Origin: Mycolicibacter sinensis | GTDB lineage: Bacteria > Actinomycetota > Actinomycetes > Mycobacteriales > Mycobacteriaceae | Assembly: GCF_001667375.1 (NCBI RefSeq) | Contig: NZ_LZIN01000087.1 | Span: 1-49,435 of the forward strand | DNA length: 49,435 bases | Direction of reading: 5' to 3' | Shown: positions 38,732 to 45,857 of the stretch, piece by piece | Layout of the letters: every line of letters begins with the position of its first letter | How positions within the stretch are numbered: position 1 is the stretch's first letter | Translations under genes and position numbers: made by a program | Notes under the pieces: model-generated | The model's input: only the letters and a program-made list of their open reading frames with translations | Told to the model about the DNA's origin: nothing | The model's database searches: none

Positions 38732-40488
38732 ACCCGGGCCCGCCGCTGCTGGACCGCTTTCCGCCCCAGGTGCTGCGGCAGTACGCGCTGATCGCCGACG
38801 GCGAGCGCGGAATCGTGGTGGGCCCGCGCGGCGACTTCTGCTGGATGTGCCTGCCGCGCTGGGACAGCCCCGCGGTGTTCAGCTCACTGCTCGGCGGCGC
38901 CGGGGTTTACGCGGTCACCCCGGAGTTGCGCTACGTGTGGGGCGGCCAATACGAGGAGCGGTCGCTGATCTGGCGTTCCCGCTGGGTCACCACCGACGGC
39001 ATCGTCGAATGCCGCGAGGCGCTGGCCTTCCCCGGCGACCCGCACACCGCGGTGGTGCTGCGCCGCATCCGGGCGCTGGACCGCCCGGTCCGGATGCAGG
39101 TGGCGCTGCAGGTTCGGACCGACTTCGGCGCCACCGCCATGTCGGGGCTGTCCTGCCGCGACGCCGTGTGGACCGGACGGTCGGGCCCGCTGCGATTCCG
39201 CTGGTCGGGTGCCGAGCAGGCCCGCCGGCCCGGCGACGGATCGCTGCAGATGGTGCTCGACGTCGAGCCGGGCCGCGACCACGACCTGGTGCTCGAGCTG
39301 TCCGACCGCGAACTGCCGGACCGGCCGGCCGATGCCGCGCAGGCCTGGCTCGCCACCGAAACCGCTTGGCGCGAAGCGGTTCCGGAGTTCACCGGCACGC
39401 TGGCCGACGCCGACGCCGAGCGGGCCTACGCGGTGCTGCGCGGCCTGACCAGCACCGGCGGCGGGATGGTGGCGGCGGCCACGATGTCGTTGCCGGAGCG
39501 GGCCAAGGCCGGCCGCAATTACGACTACCGCTACTGCTGGATCCGCGACCAGTGCTACACCGGGCAGGCGATCGCCGCCGCCGGCCCGCTCCCCCTGTTG
39601 GATGACGCCGTCCGGTTCGTCACCGAGCGAGTCCTGGCCGACGGACCCGACCTGCGACCGGCTTACTGCGTCGACGCCGGCGCACCGCCGCCCGAAAAAG
39701 ATCTGCCGCTGCCGGGCTACCCGGGCGCCGCGGTCAAAACCGGCAATTGGGTGCGCGGGCAGCTTCAGCTCGACAACTTCGGGGAGGCGCTGCTGCTGCT
39801 GGCCGCCGCCGCCGGACTGGACCGGGTGGATAGCACCCACTGGGGCGCGGTACACGTCCTGGTGGATGCGATCGAAAAGCGTTGCGGCGACGCCGATGCG
39901 GGCGTATGGGAACTCGACGACCGGCGCTGGGCGCATTCCCGGCTGATGTGCGCGGCGGGGCTGCGCCGCATCGCCGGCGTGGCATCGCTGGCCGAAGGCG
40001 CACGATGGCAGCAACTGGCCGACAAGCTGGTCGCCGATACCAGCACCGACTGCCTGCACCGCGACGGCAGATGGCAACGCGCACCCGATGACGCGGGGAT
40101 CGACGCGGCACTGCTGCTGCCCGGCCTGCGAGGAGCCGTACCCGTCGATGATCCCCGCACGGTGGCGACCCTGGCCGCGGTGCGCCATGACCTGACCCAG
40201 GACGGCTTCGTCTACCGCTATCGGCCCGACCAGCGCGAGCTCGGCCACGCCGAGGGAGCGTTCCTGCTGTGCAATTTCGCGATGGCACTGGCAGATCACC
40301 AGCAGGGCAATGATCTCGCGGCGCTGCAGTGGTTCGAACGCGGTCGCACCGCGTGCGGCCCACCCGGCCTGCTCACCGAGGAGTACGACGTCGGCCAGCG
40401 CCAGTTGCGCGGCAACCTGCCGCAGGCGTTCACCCACGCGCTGCTGTTCGAGGCCGCGCACCTGCTGGCCGGCGACGTGACGGCTTGA
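38728..40488 (+). CDS. Glycoside hydrolase family 15 enzyme (trehalase/glucoamylase type)
   Basis: A 586-residue cytoplasmic enzyme. An N-terminal beta-sandwich (~1-230) includes YALIADGERGIVVGPRGDFC and WDSPAVFSSLLGG. The catalytic (alpha/alpha)6 barrel includes the family motif GRNYDYRYCWIRDQCY, the middle motif QLQLDNFGEALLLL and the C-terminal LLTEEYDVGQRQLRGN and LPQAFTHALL with a catalytic Glu. Mycobacterial relatives include acid trehalases, so trehalose or alpha-glucan breakdown is likely. The GTG start overlaps the cutinase stop. The open frame continues upstream into the cutinase gene only because of GC-rich sequence. Confidence 0.85.
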   Translation: MNPGPPLLDRFPPQVLRQYALIADGERGIVVGPRGDFCWMCLPRWDSPAVFSSLLGGAGVYAVTPELRYVWGGQYEERSLIWRSRWVTTDGIVECREALAFPGDPHTAVVLRRIRALDRPVRMQVALQVRTDFGATAMSGLSCRDAVWTGRSGPLRFRWSGAEQARRPGDGSLQMVLDVEPGRDHDLVLELSDRELPDRPADAAQAWLATETAWREAVPEFTGTLADADAERAYAVLRGLTSTGGGMVAAATMSLPERAKAGRNYDYRYCWIRDQCYTGQAIAAAGPLPLLDDAVRFVTERVLADGPDLRPAYCVDAGAPPPEKDLPLPGYPGAAVKTGNWVRGQLQLDNFGEALLLLAAAAGLDRVDSTHWGAVHVLVDAIEKRCGDADAGVWELDDRRWAHSRLMCAAGLRRIAGVASLAEGARWQQLADKLVADTSTDCLHRDGRWQRAPDDAGIDAALLLPGLRGAVPVDDPRTVATLAAVRHDLTQDGFVYRYRPDQRELGHAEGAFLLCNFAMALADHQQGNDLAALQWFERGRTACGPPGLLTEEYDVGQRQLRGNLPQAFTHALLFEAAHLLAGDVTA

Positions 40489-40508
40489 GTGACTAGTGAC
40501 TGCCTGCG

Positions 40509-41687
40509 TTATGGCTTGAGCAGGATCTTCACCGCGCCGTCGCGCTTCTCCTGGAAGATCTGGTAGCCGTGCGGCGCCTCTTCCAGCGGCAGTTCGTGGG
40601 TGGCGAAGGTGTCGACCCCCAGCGGGTCGTTGTCGGTGAGCAGCGGCATCAACCGCTCGACGCGCGGCTTGACATTGGCCTGTCCCATCCGCAGCTGAAT
40701 CTGCTTGTCGAACAAGGTGAACATCGGCAGCGGGTCCAACTTGCCGCCGTAGACGCCGACGACCGACACCGTGCCGCCGCGGCGCACGATGTCAATCGCC
40801 GAGTACAGCGCCGCGAGCCGGTCGATGCCGGCCTTGTTGATCAACGGTCCGGCGACGGCGTCGGGCAACAGCGAGCTGAGCTGTTGCACCGCCTTGGCGC
40901 CGCCGGAGCCGTGCGCCTCCATACCGACGGCGTCGATCACCGCGTCGGTCCCACGCCCGTCGGTACGGTCGCGGATCACCTCGCCGAGCTCGGGGGCCTC
41001 GCGCAGGTCGATGGTTTCGATCCCCCGCCGGGCCAGCCGGCCCAGCCGCTCGGACACCAGGTCGACCCCGATCACCCGGGCGCCCTGATGGGCGGCGATG
41101 CGGGCCGCCATGTCGCCGATCGGCCCGAGTCCCAGCACGGTCACCGACCCGCCGTCGGGTATCGCGGCATAGTCCACCGCCTGCATCGCGGTCGGCAGCA
41201 CGTCGGACAGATACACGAACCGCGAATCCGGCGGCCCCTCAGGGACTTTGATGTGGGTGTAGTGCGCCTGCGGCACCCGCAGGTACTGCGCCTGTGCGCC
41301 CGGAACCTGGCCGTAGAGTTTGGAATAGCCGAACAGGGCGGCGCCGGTGTCCTGCTCGCGCACTCGGGTGGTGTCGCACTGGGTCGGCAGGCCCTGGCGG
41401 CACATCCAGCAGTGCCCGCACGCGATCTGGAACGGGATGACCACCCGGTCCCCCGGCTTGAGATTGCTGACTCCGCGCCCGACCTCGGCGACGACGCCCA
41501 TCGGTTCGTGGCCGAGAATGTCGCCGGCGTCCATGAACGGCCCGAGCACCTCGTAGAGGTGCAGGTCGGATCCGCAGATGTTGGTGGTCGTCACCTCGAT
41601 GATGGCGTCGGTCGGCTTCTCGATGACCGGGTCGGGCACGGTGTCGACTTGGACTTTGCGCTTGCCCTGCCATGTGACTGCCCGCAT
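40509..41687 (-). CDS. Zinc-dependent alcohol/formaldehyde dehydrogenase, glutathione-independent type
   Basis: A 392-residue medium-chain dehydrogenase. Catalytic zinc ligands: Cys in NICGSDLHLYE, His-Glu in GHEPMG. The structural zinc site is CGHCWMCRQGLPTQC. The Rossmann motif is VLGLGPIGDMAARIAA, with Asp in IGVDLVSERL favouring NAD. The long insert and C-terminus match the Pseudomonas glutathione-independent formaldehyde dehydrogenase group. Aldehyde detoxification is likely. GGAGG lies 7 nt before ATG 41687. An exact SigF-type promoter lies 38 nt upstream. Convergent with the GH15 gene. Confidence 0.88.
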   Translation of the reverse strand: MRAVTWQGKRKVQVDTVPDPVIEKPTDAIIEVTTTNICGSDLHLYEVLGPFMDAGDILGHEPMGVVAEVGRGVSNLKPGDRVVIPFQIACGHCWMCRQGLPTQCDTTRVREQDTGAALFGYSKLYGQVPGAQAQYLRVPQAHYTHIKVPEGPPDSRFVYLSDVLPTAMQAVDYAAIPDGGSVTVLGLGPIGDMAARIAAHQGARVIGVDLVSERLGRLARRGIETIDLREAPELGEVIRDRTDGRGTDAVIDAVGMEAHGSGGAKAVQQLSSLLPDAVAGPLINKAGIDRLAALYSAIDIVRRGGTVSVVGVYGGKLDPLPMFTLFDKQIQLRMGQANVKPRVERLMPLLTDNDPLGVDTFATHELPLEEAPHGYQIFQEKRDGAVKILLKP

Positions 41688-41724
41688 CGGGTCGCCTCCG
41701 TCGTGTCGTGAGAACACCGCCCGG

Positions 41725-41750
41725 CTACCCACCCGCATCCCGCCGCAAAC
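41725..41750 (-). promoter_or_regulatory. SigF-type promoter for the formaldehyde-dehydrogenase-type gene
   Basis: Minus strand GTTT (41750-41747), 16 nt, GGGTAG (41730-41725): exact consensus; leader about 30 nt. Divergent from the Mn-catalase promoter at 41776-41800. Confidence 0.7.
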
Positions 41751-41775
41751 GCGTTGCGAGGGACCCGCGAGGAGG

Positions 41776-41800
41776 GTTCGGCCAGGACCGATGCGGGTAC
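41776..41800 (+). promoter_or_regulatory. SigF-like promoter of the decayed Mn-catalase gene
   Basis: Plus strand GTTC (41776-41779), 15 nt, GGGTAC (41795-41800): one -35 mismatch, 40 nt before ATG 41840. The promoter seems to have outlived its gene. Confidence 0.5.
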
Positions 41801-41839
41801 GCCGCGGGATCTGATCCACCACCGCCTCAAGGAGCCACC

Positions 41840-42345
41840 ATGTTCGTTCACAACAAGGAGATGCAGTTCGAGGTCCGGGTCGAGCGGCCCGATCCACGCT
41901 TCGCGATGCTGCTGCAGGAGCAGTTCGGGGGGAGAACGGCGAATTGAAGGCGGCGATGCAGTACTTCACCCAGGCGTTCATCCTGCGGCGCAAGAACCCG
42001 AAAATGTACGACATGTTCATGGACATCGCACCCACTTCCAGCAGTTCACCGCCGCCCTCAATGAGTTGCCGGTCAACTTCCCCCCCGGCCAGGCACCGGG
42101 CGACGAGCGCTTCCAGAACGTGGCGTTCAACTTGTCCGAGGGCGAGACCAGCCGCGGACCTTGGAATCAGGGCCAGGGCCCGTGGCCGGAAGGCAAATGA
42201 GTGGGAGTACGTGAAGAACCCGACCAAGGATTGGCTCGGCGGTTCGCTGCGACAGAACCGCGGCCCGCAGGATAACCCCGACGGCAGCCCGGCCGTGCAC
42301 GCCGACAAGCCGTTCGTGCACGAACAACACAGCGCCACAACGTAG
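41840..42345 (+). pseudogene. Manganese catalase remnant (frameshifts plus internal deletion)
   Basis: Start and both ends of an Mn-catalase (normally ~290 residues) are present in different frames. The ATG after AAGGAG encodes MFVHNKEMQFEVRVERPDP up to a run of six G at about 41930, where one base seems missing. GELKAAMQYFTQAF to MYDMFMDIA follows in a second frame. Next comes a jump of roughly 130-150 residues straight to HFQQFTAALNELPVNFPPG in a third frame, stopping at 42200. A final piece EWEYVKNPTKDWLGGSLRQN runs to 42345. The dimanganese ligand helices of the middle are gone, so no active enzyme is possible. Confidence 0.85.
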
Positions 42346-42412
42346 CTCGTACCGTGTTGTCGACGCCGGCCGAGGTCAGACCACCGAACGCGAGCTTTGG
42401 TTACCTCAGCGG

Positions 42413-42616
42413 TCAGGGCGCATCACCGATGTGATACCCGGACACCATGTCCACCAGCGCCTGGATCTCTGCCAGAGTGGGCTCGATCCCGTCACGCCGG
42501 CAGTCAGCCACTGCGTTGAGCACCACCAGCCGCTGCCCGGTGGGCAGGCTGTCCCACAACCGATCCAGCTGCTGCCACTGTTCGGCGGAGGCATCTTCTA
42601 AACGGGTGTCGTCCAC
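42413..42616 (-). CDS. Small acidic helical protein, unknown
   Basis: A 67-residue soluble protein (DASAEQWQQLDRLWDSLPTG; VVLNAVADCRRDGIEPTLAE; IQALVDMVSGYHIGD). Predicted helical, with no metal or membrane motif. GTG 42616 is chosen because AGGAG lies 9 nt upstream; TTG 42625 is possible. It stands alone between the Mn-catalase remnant and a divergent small gene. A weak GATT-N16-GGGTAG match upstream on the minus strand is not strong enough to call. Confidence 0.55.
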   Translation of the reverse strand: MDDTRLEDASAEQWQQLDRLWDSLPTGQRLVVLNAVADCRRDGIEPTLAEIQALVDMVSGYHIGDAP

Positions 42617-42725
42617 GGCTGACAACTCCTATTCACCACTGCACGTTCGGTTTGAGCCCCGGACGCCCACGTCCAGCCGGATCGGGGTGTTCGGGGGTCT
42701 ACCCCTGTGACCGGTGGCCCAATCA

Positions 42726-42751
42726 GTGTGGTTACGGCGCATTTCGGGTAA
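42726..42751 (+). promoter_or_regulatory. Possible SigF-like leaderless promoter for the 50-aa protein
   Basis: Plus strand GTGT (42726-42729), 16 nt, GGGTAA (42746-42751). The -10 ends 9 nt before ATG 42761. The -35 variant GTGT is the same as at 32600. Confidence 0.45.
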
Positions 42752-42760
42752 GCCTCACCG

Positions 42761-42913
42761 ATGACAGAACGCGGTGACGAACCGTCTGATCACAAGTCGT
42801 CGTTGGAGGACACCGTCGACCGGCTCGACGCGAAAGCGGCCGAGGAGTATGACTCCGACACCAGGGCCGAGGAAAGCACCAAGCGCGGTTCGCCGGACGA
42901 GCCACCGGACTAA
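42761..42913 (+). CDS. 50-aa hydrophilic protein, unknown
   Basis: A very short, highly charged protein (starts MTERGDEPSDHKSSLEDTVD, ends RGSPDEPPD) with no hydrophobic segment, probably disordered. There is no Shine-Dalgarno, but the ATG sits 9 nt after a GGGTAA element as in other leaderless SigF-type genes here. This spacing is the main support for a real gene. Convergent with the hemerythrin gene. Confidence 0.55.
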   Translation: MTERGDEPSDHKSSLEDTVDRLDAKAAEEYDSDTRAEESTKRGSPDEPPD

Positions 42914-42969
42914 GCGCTCGACCAATCAGCTCTTGGGCGCGTCCGGCGGGTTGTCGGCAGCTCGGCCGC

Positions 42970-43509
42970 TCAGCCGGTCGCGCACATGGTCGACGGCTGC
43001 GCGGCCACACCCATGGTGTTCTGGGCCAGCTCGCCCGACGGTGCGTTGGGGTGCGGCCGGGTCGGCGCGATCTTCTTGGCGGTCTCCAGTTTGTCGCCCA
43101 ACTGCCCAAGGTCTTCGGTGCTGACCGCCGCTTTGAACCGCGGCCACACCACGTTCTCCTCGTAGTCGATGTGCTCTCGGGCTACCGTGATGAATTCGGC
43201 CAGCGCGCGGTGATATTCGGGCTCGCCGGGATTGCCGTCTTCCAGCAGCTGCAGCAGCACCTTGCCGGCTTCCTCCTGGGCGATCGCGTGGTCGGCCAGG
43301 TCGTCGCCGCCGTCGAGCGCGGCCCGCACCGCCGGCCAGAACAGTTGTTCCTCGATGGCCTCGTGCTGGGATTCGGCGATCACCAGGTTGGTGACCATGG
43401 TCGCCAAGCCGCTCTGGTGCGCGCCTTCGCCCTGCGGTGCGCCGTCGAGAACCTGCAGCATGCCCAGCACGCTTTCGTGGTCGGCACGAAGAAAGGTCAA
43501 TGCGTCCAC
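42970..43509 (-). CDS. Hemerythrin HHE-domain protein
   Basis: A 179-residue di-iron protein. Likely ligands follow the hemerythrin pattern: His in LRADHESVLGML, H-x3-E in SQHEAIEEQLFWP, and H-x3-E in REHIDYEENVVWPRF, within a four-helix bundle covering ~1-135; the tail is Pro-rich. Bacterial HHE proteins bind O2 or NO or sense redox state; in mycobacteria several are tied to oxidative-stress or SigF control. GTG start at 43509 after GGGGAGGGG. An exact SigF-type promoter lies 38 nt upstream and faces away from that of the FAD-Rieske gene. Confidence 0.88.
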   Translation of the reverse strand: MDALTFLRADHESVLGMLQVLDGAPQGEGAHQSGLATMVTNLVIAESQHEAIEEQLFWPAVRAALDGGDDLADHAIAQEEAGKVLLQLLEDGNPGEPEYHRALAEFITVAREHIDYEENVVWPRFKAAVSTEDLGQLGDKLETAKKIAPTRPHPNAPSGELAQNTMGVAAQPSTMCATG

Positions 43510-43546
43510 GGGTTCCCCTCCCCTGATTGCGAGTCCGGCCGACGGC

Positions 43547-43572
43547 ATACCCGCCGCGACGGGCCTGAAAAC
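43547..43572 (-). promoter_or_regulatory. SigF-type promoter for the hemerythrin gene
   Basis: Minus strand GTTT (43572-43569, within GGTTT), 16 nt, GGGTAT (43552-43547): exact consensus; leader about 30 nt before GTG 43509. Confidence 0.75.
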
Positions 43573-43593
43573 CGCTGCTCGCGGCACCGGCAC

Positions 43594-43618
43594 GTTTCGC
43601 CGGCGCGCTACCGGGTAA
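43594..43618 (+). promoter_or_regulatory. SigF-type leaderless promoter for the FAD-Rieske gene
   Basis: Plus strand GTTT (43594-43597), 15 nt, GGGTAA (43613-43618): exact consensus. The -10 ends 10 nt before ATG 43629. Its -35 lies 21 nt from the -35 of the hemerythrin promoter. Confidence 0.75.
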
Positions 43619-43628
43619 CTGATCGGCC

Positions 43629-45137
43629 ATGACGTCGTTGTGGCTCGCCGATCGGATCGCGACATCACCGGCTTCGGGCACCGCCGAAGATCTCCCCGAT
43701 TTTGCCGACGTGGTGGTGGCGGGCGCCGGGATCACCGGGCTGATGACCGCGGTGCTACTGGCCCGGGCGGGCCGGGAGGTGCTGGTGCTGGAGGCCCGGA
43801 CCGTGGGCGCCTGTGCGACCGGCAACACCACCGCCAAGATCAGCCTGCTGCAGGCCACCCAGCTGTCGACGATCTCGGCCAAGCAGGGCAAGCAGCTGGC
43901 CGCTGCCTATCTGGAGGGCAACCGCGCCGGCCAGGACTGGATACTGTCGTTCTGCGCGTCGACGGGGGTCGCGGTGCAGCGTGAGGACGCCTACAGCTTC
44001 GCCCAGTCCGAAGGCGGGGTGGCGGCGGCGCGCGCCGAGTACGAGGCCTGCCGCGCGGTCGATCTACCGGTGACCTGGGAGGCGCAGGCCGAGGTGCCGT
44101 TCTCCTACCACGGCGGGGTCCGGCTGGCCGAGCAGGCGCAGTTCGACCCGATGCCGTTTCTGGATGCATTACGCGCCGAGTTGCTCGCCAGCGGCGGACA
44201 ACTGGTGGAACACGCTCGGGTGCAACGGGTTTCCGGCGGCCGCGACGGCCTGCGAATAAGCGTCGACAGTGCGCAGGTGCACACCGACGTGAAGGCCACC
44301 CAACTGGTGTTGGCCACCGGCATCCCGGTCCTGGACCGCGGCGGATACTTCGCACGGGTCAAACCCCGCCGGTCGTACTGCATGGCGTTCGAGGTGCCCG
44401 GTGAGATCACCCGCCCGATGATGATCTCCACCGATTCACCGACACGGTCGCTGCGCTACGCCCCGGTCCCCGGCGCCGAACGGCTGCTGGTGGGCGGGGC
44501 CGGGCACACCGTCGGGCGCGCCAAGAACCCAGGCGATGCGCTGGCCGAACTGGAGTCCTGGACGCTCCGGCACTTCCCGGGGGCGACCCGCACGCACCTG
44601 TGGTCTGCGCAGGACTACGCGCCCATCGACGAGCTGCCCTATGTCGGCCCCATCCTGCCTGACAGCGACACCATCTATGTGGCAACGGGTTTCAACAAAT
44701 GGGGCATGACCAACGGGGCGGCCGCGGCACTGGCGTTGTCGGGCCGGATGTTGGGCGAACGTCCGAAGTGGGATCGGGCGTTCGCCAGTTGGAGCACCCG
44801 CGAGCTGCGCGGGCTGTCCACCGCGATGGCGGCCAATCTCGAGGTCGGCTTCAATCTGGCGAAGGGCTGGATCGCGCCGACGGCCCACATCGGCCGCCAC
44901 GGTCTGGGTCACGATGCGCCCGGCGTGGTCAGCGGCCCCCCGTGGCGCCTGCAGGCCCAGTGCCGGGTGGACGGCGTCGAGCACCGGGTGTCGCCGGTCT
45001 GCCCGCACCTCGGCGGCATCGTCAACTGGAACGACGCCGACAAGGCCTGGGAGTGCCCGCTGCACGGGTCGCGCTTCGCCCCCGACGGCACCCTGCTGGA
45101 AGGTCCCGCCACCCGGGGCCTGACCCGCGGCGGCTGA
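43629..45137 (+). CDS. FAD-dependent (DAO-type) oxidoreductase with C-terminal Rieske domain
   Basis: A 502-residue fusion. The FAD motif is VVVAGAGITGLMTAVLLARAG near residues 28-48. The DAO-type body contains ATGNTTAKISLLQ and ends with DELPYVGPILPDSDTIYVAT and GFNKWGMTNGAAAAL. The C-terminal ~85 residues are a Rieske domain: C-x-H in CPHLGGIV and C-x2-H in CPLHGSRF. This architecture suggests one-chain electron transfer between FAD and [2Fe-2S]. The substrate is unknown; a role in redox homeostasis is inferred from the SigF-type promoter and the divergent hemerythrin gene. The ATG has no Shine-Dalgarno, consistent with a leaderless mRNA. Confidence 0.88.
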   Translation: MTSLWLADRIATSPASGTAEDLPDFADVVVAGAGITGLMTAVLLARAGREVLVLEARTVGACATGNTTAKISLLQATQLSTISAKQGKQLAAAYLEGNRAGQDWILSFCASTGVAVQREDAYSFAQSEGGVAAARAEYEACRAVDLPVTWEAQAEVPFSYHGGVRLAEQAQFDPMPFLDALRAELLASGGQLVEHARVQRVSGGRDGLRISVDSAQVHTDVKATQLVLATGIPVLDRGGYFARVKPRRSYCMAFEVPGEITRPMMISTDSPTRSLRYAPVPGAERLLVGGAGHTVGRAKNPGDALAELESWTLRHFPGATRTHLWSAQDYAPIDELPYVGPILPDSDTIYVATGFNKWGMTNGAAAALALSGRMLGERPKWDRAFASWSTRELRGLSTAMAANLEVGFNLAKGWIAPTAHIGRHGLGHDAPGVVSGPPWRLQAQCRVDGVEHRVSPVCPHLGGIVNWNDADKAWECPLHGSRFAPDGTLLEGPATRGLTRGG

Positions 45138-45146
45138 CATGACGAG

Positions 45147-45594
45147 GTGAGCGGTGCGCATCATCACGATGACATGCGCTCGATCGTGGCGAGCGCCAAG
45201 CTGGCCTTCGTGGCCACCGTCTGCGAGGACGGTTCCCCGAACCTGTCGCCGAAGGAGTCGCTGCTGGTCTACGGCGACGAACACCTGCTGTTCATGCACA
45301 TGGCGTCGCCGACCACAGTGGCCGACCTGCGCCGCGATCCGCGTATCGAGGTGAACGTGGTCGACTTCCTCAAGCGCCGCGGGTACCGCGAAACTGCGCC
45401 CGCCCGGCGACGAGGTTTACGAGTGGCTGCGGCAGTGGGTGACCGCCACCTATGGCCCACGGTTCCCCTGCCGGGAGGCGGTGCTGATCCGGGTGGAACG
45501 CGCGCTGCCGATCGCCTCACCGGTCTACCTGTTCGGCGATGCCCACGAGTCCGACCTCATCCGGACGCGGTCAGGCCGCTATGGGCTGCGATAG
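45147..45594 (+). pseudogene. Pyridoxamine 5'-phosphate oxidase-fold gene broken by a small deletion
   Basis: The first frame (GTG 45147, or ATG 45174) encodes a normal FMN-binding split-barrel start: SIVASAKLAFVATVCEDGS, PNLSPKESLLVYGDEHLLF, ADLRRDPRIEVNVVDFLKRRGYR. At about 45385-45395 the frame is lost. The continuation GDEVYEWLRQWVTATYGP, then AVLIRVERALPIASPVYLFG, lies in another frame and ends at 45594. Relatives have a short strand (about 5 residues, RFKGTA-like) at this point, so about 14 nt seem deleted, perhaps between two ACCGC copies. Truncated protein would lack half the barrel. Follows the FAD-Rieske gene by 9 nt. Confidence 0.8.
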
Positions 45595-45610
45595 CCCGGC
45601 CGGGCCGGGC

Positions 45611-45636
45611 GTTTCCGGCTCGGTGTCGCCGGGTAC
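45611..45636 (+). promoter_or_regulatory. SigF-type leaderless promoter for the DUF2795 gene
   Basis: Plus strand GTTT (45611-45614), 16 nt, GGGTAC (45631-45636): exact consensus. The -10 ends 9 nt before ATG 45646, and no Shine-Dalgarno is present. Confidence 0.75.
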
Positions 45637-45645
45637 TGCGCAGTG

Positions 45646-45849
45646 ATGGCATTCCATGTCACCGAAGTACAGAAGTGCCTGGCGGGTTTCGACTACCCGG
45701 GCACGGCGGTGCAGCTCGCCGCTTACGCCGCAGACAACGGGGCCGATTCGAAGCTCGTCGACACCCTGCAGGCCTTGAAGAAAGACAGCTTCGACGGACC
45801 CGATGCGGTGATGTCGTCGCTGTCCGCCCAGAACGCGCTGGGCGGGTAA
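45646..45849 (+). CDS. DUF2795 family small protein
   Basis: A 67-residue soluble protein: VTEVQKCLAGFDYPGTAVQL and AADNGADSKLVDTLQALK, ending DAVMSSLSAQNALGG, the DUF2795 pattern of a small helical fold. Function unknown. ATG 45646 is chosen on the spacing from the SigF -10; an in-frame GTG is at 45643. The gene ends 8 nt from the end of the convergent sigF gene. Confidence 0.85.
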   Translation: MAFHVTEVQKCLAGFDYPGTAVQLAAYAADNGADSKLVDTLQALKKDSFDGPDAVMSSLSAQNALGG

Positions 45850-45857
45850 GCGGCGGG

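Noticed and set aside
42731..42751. GTTA-GGGTAA at 42731-42751 as a SigF promoter
   Set aside because: The spacer is only 11 nt, outside the 15-17 nt range; the GTGT element 5 nt further upstream gives a proper 16-nt spacer.
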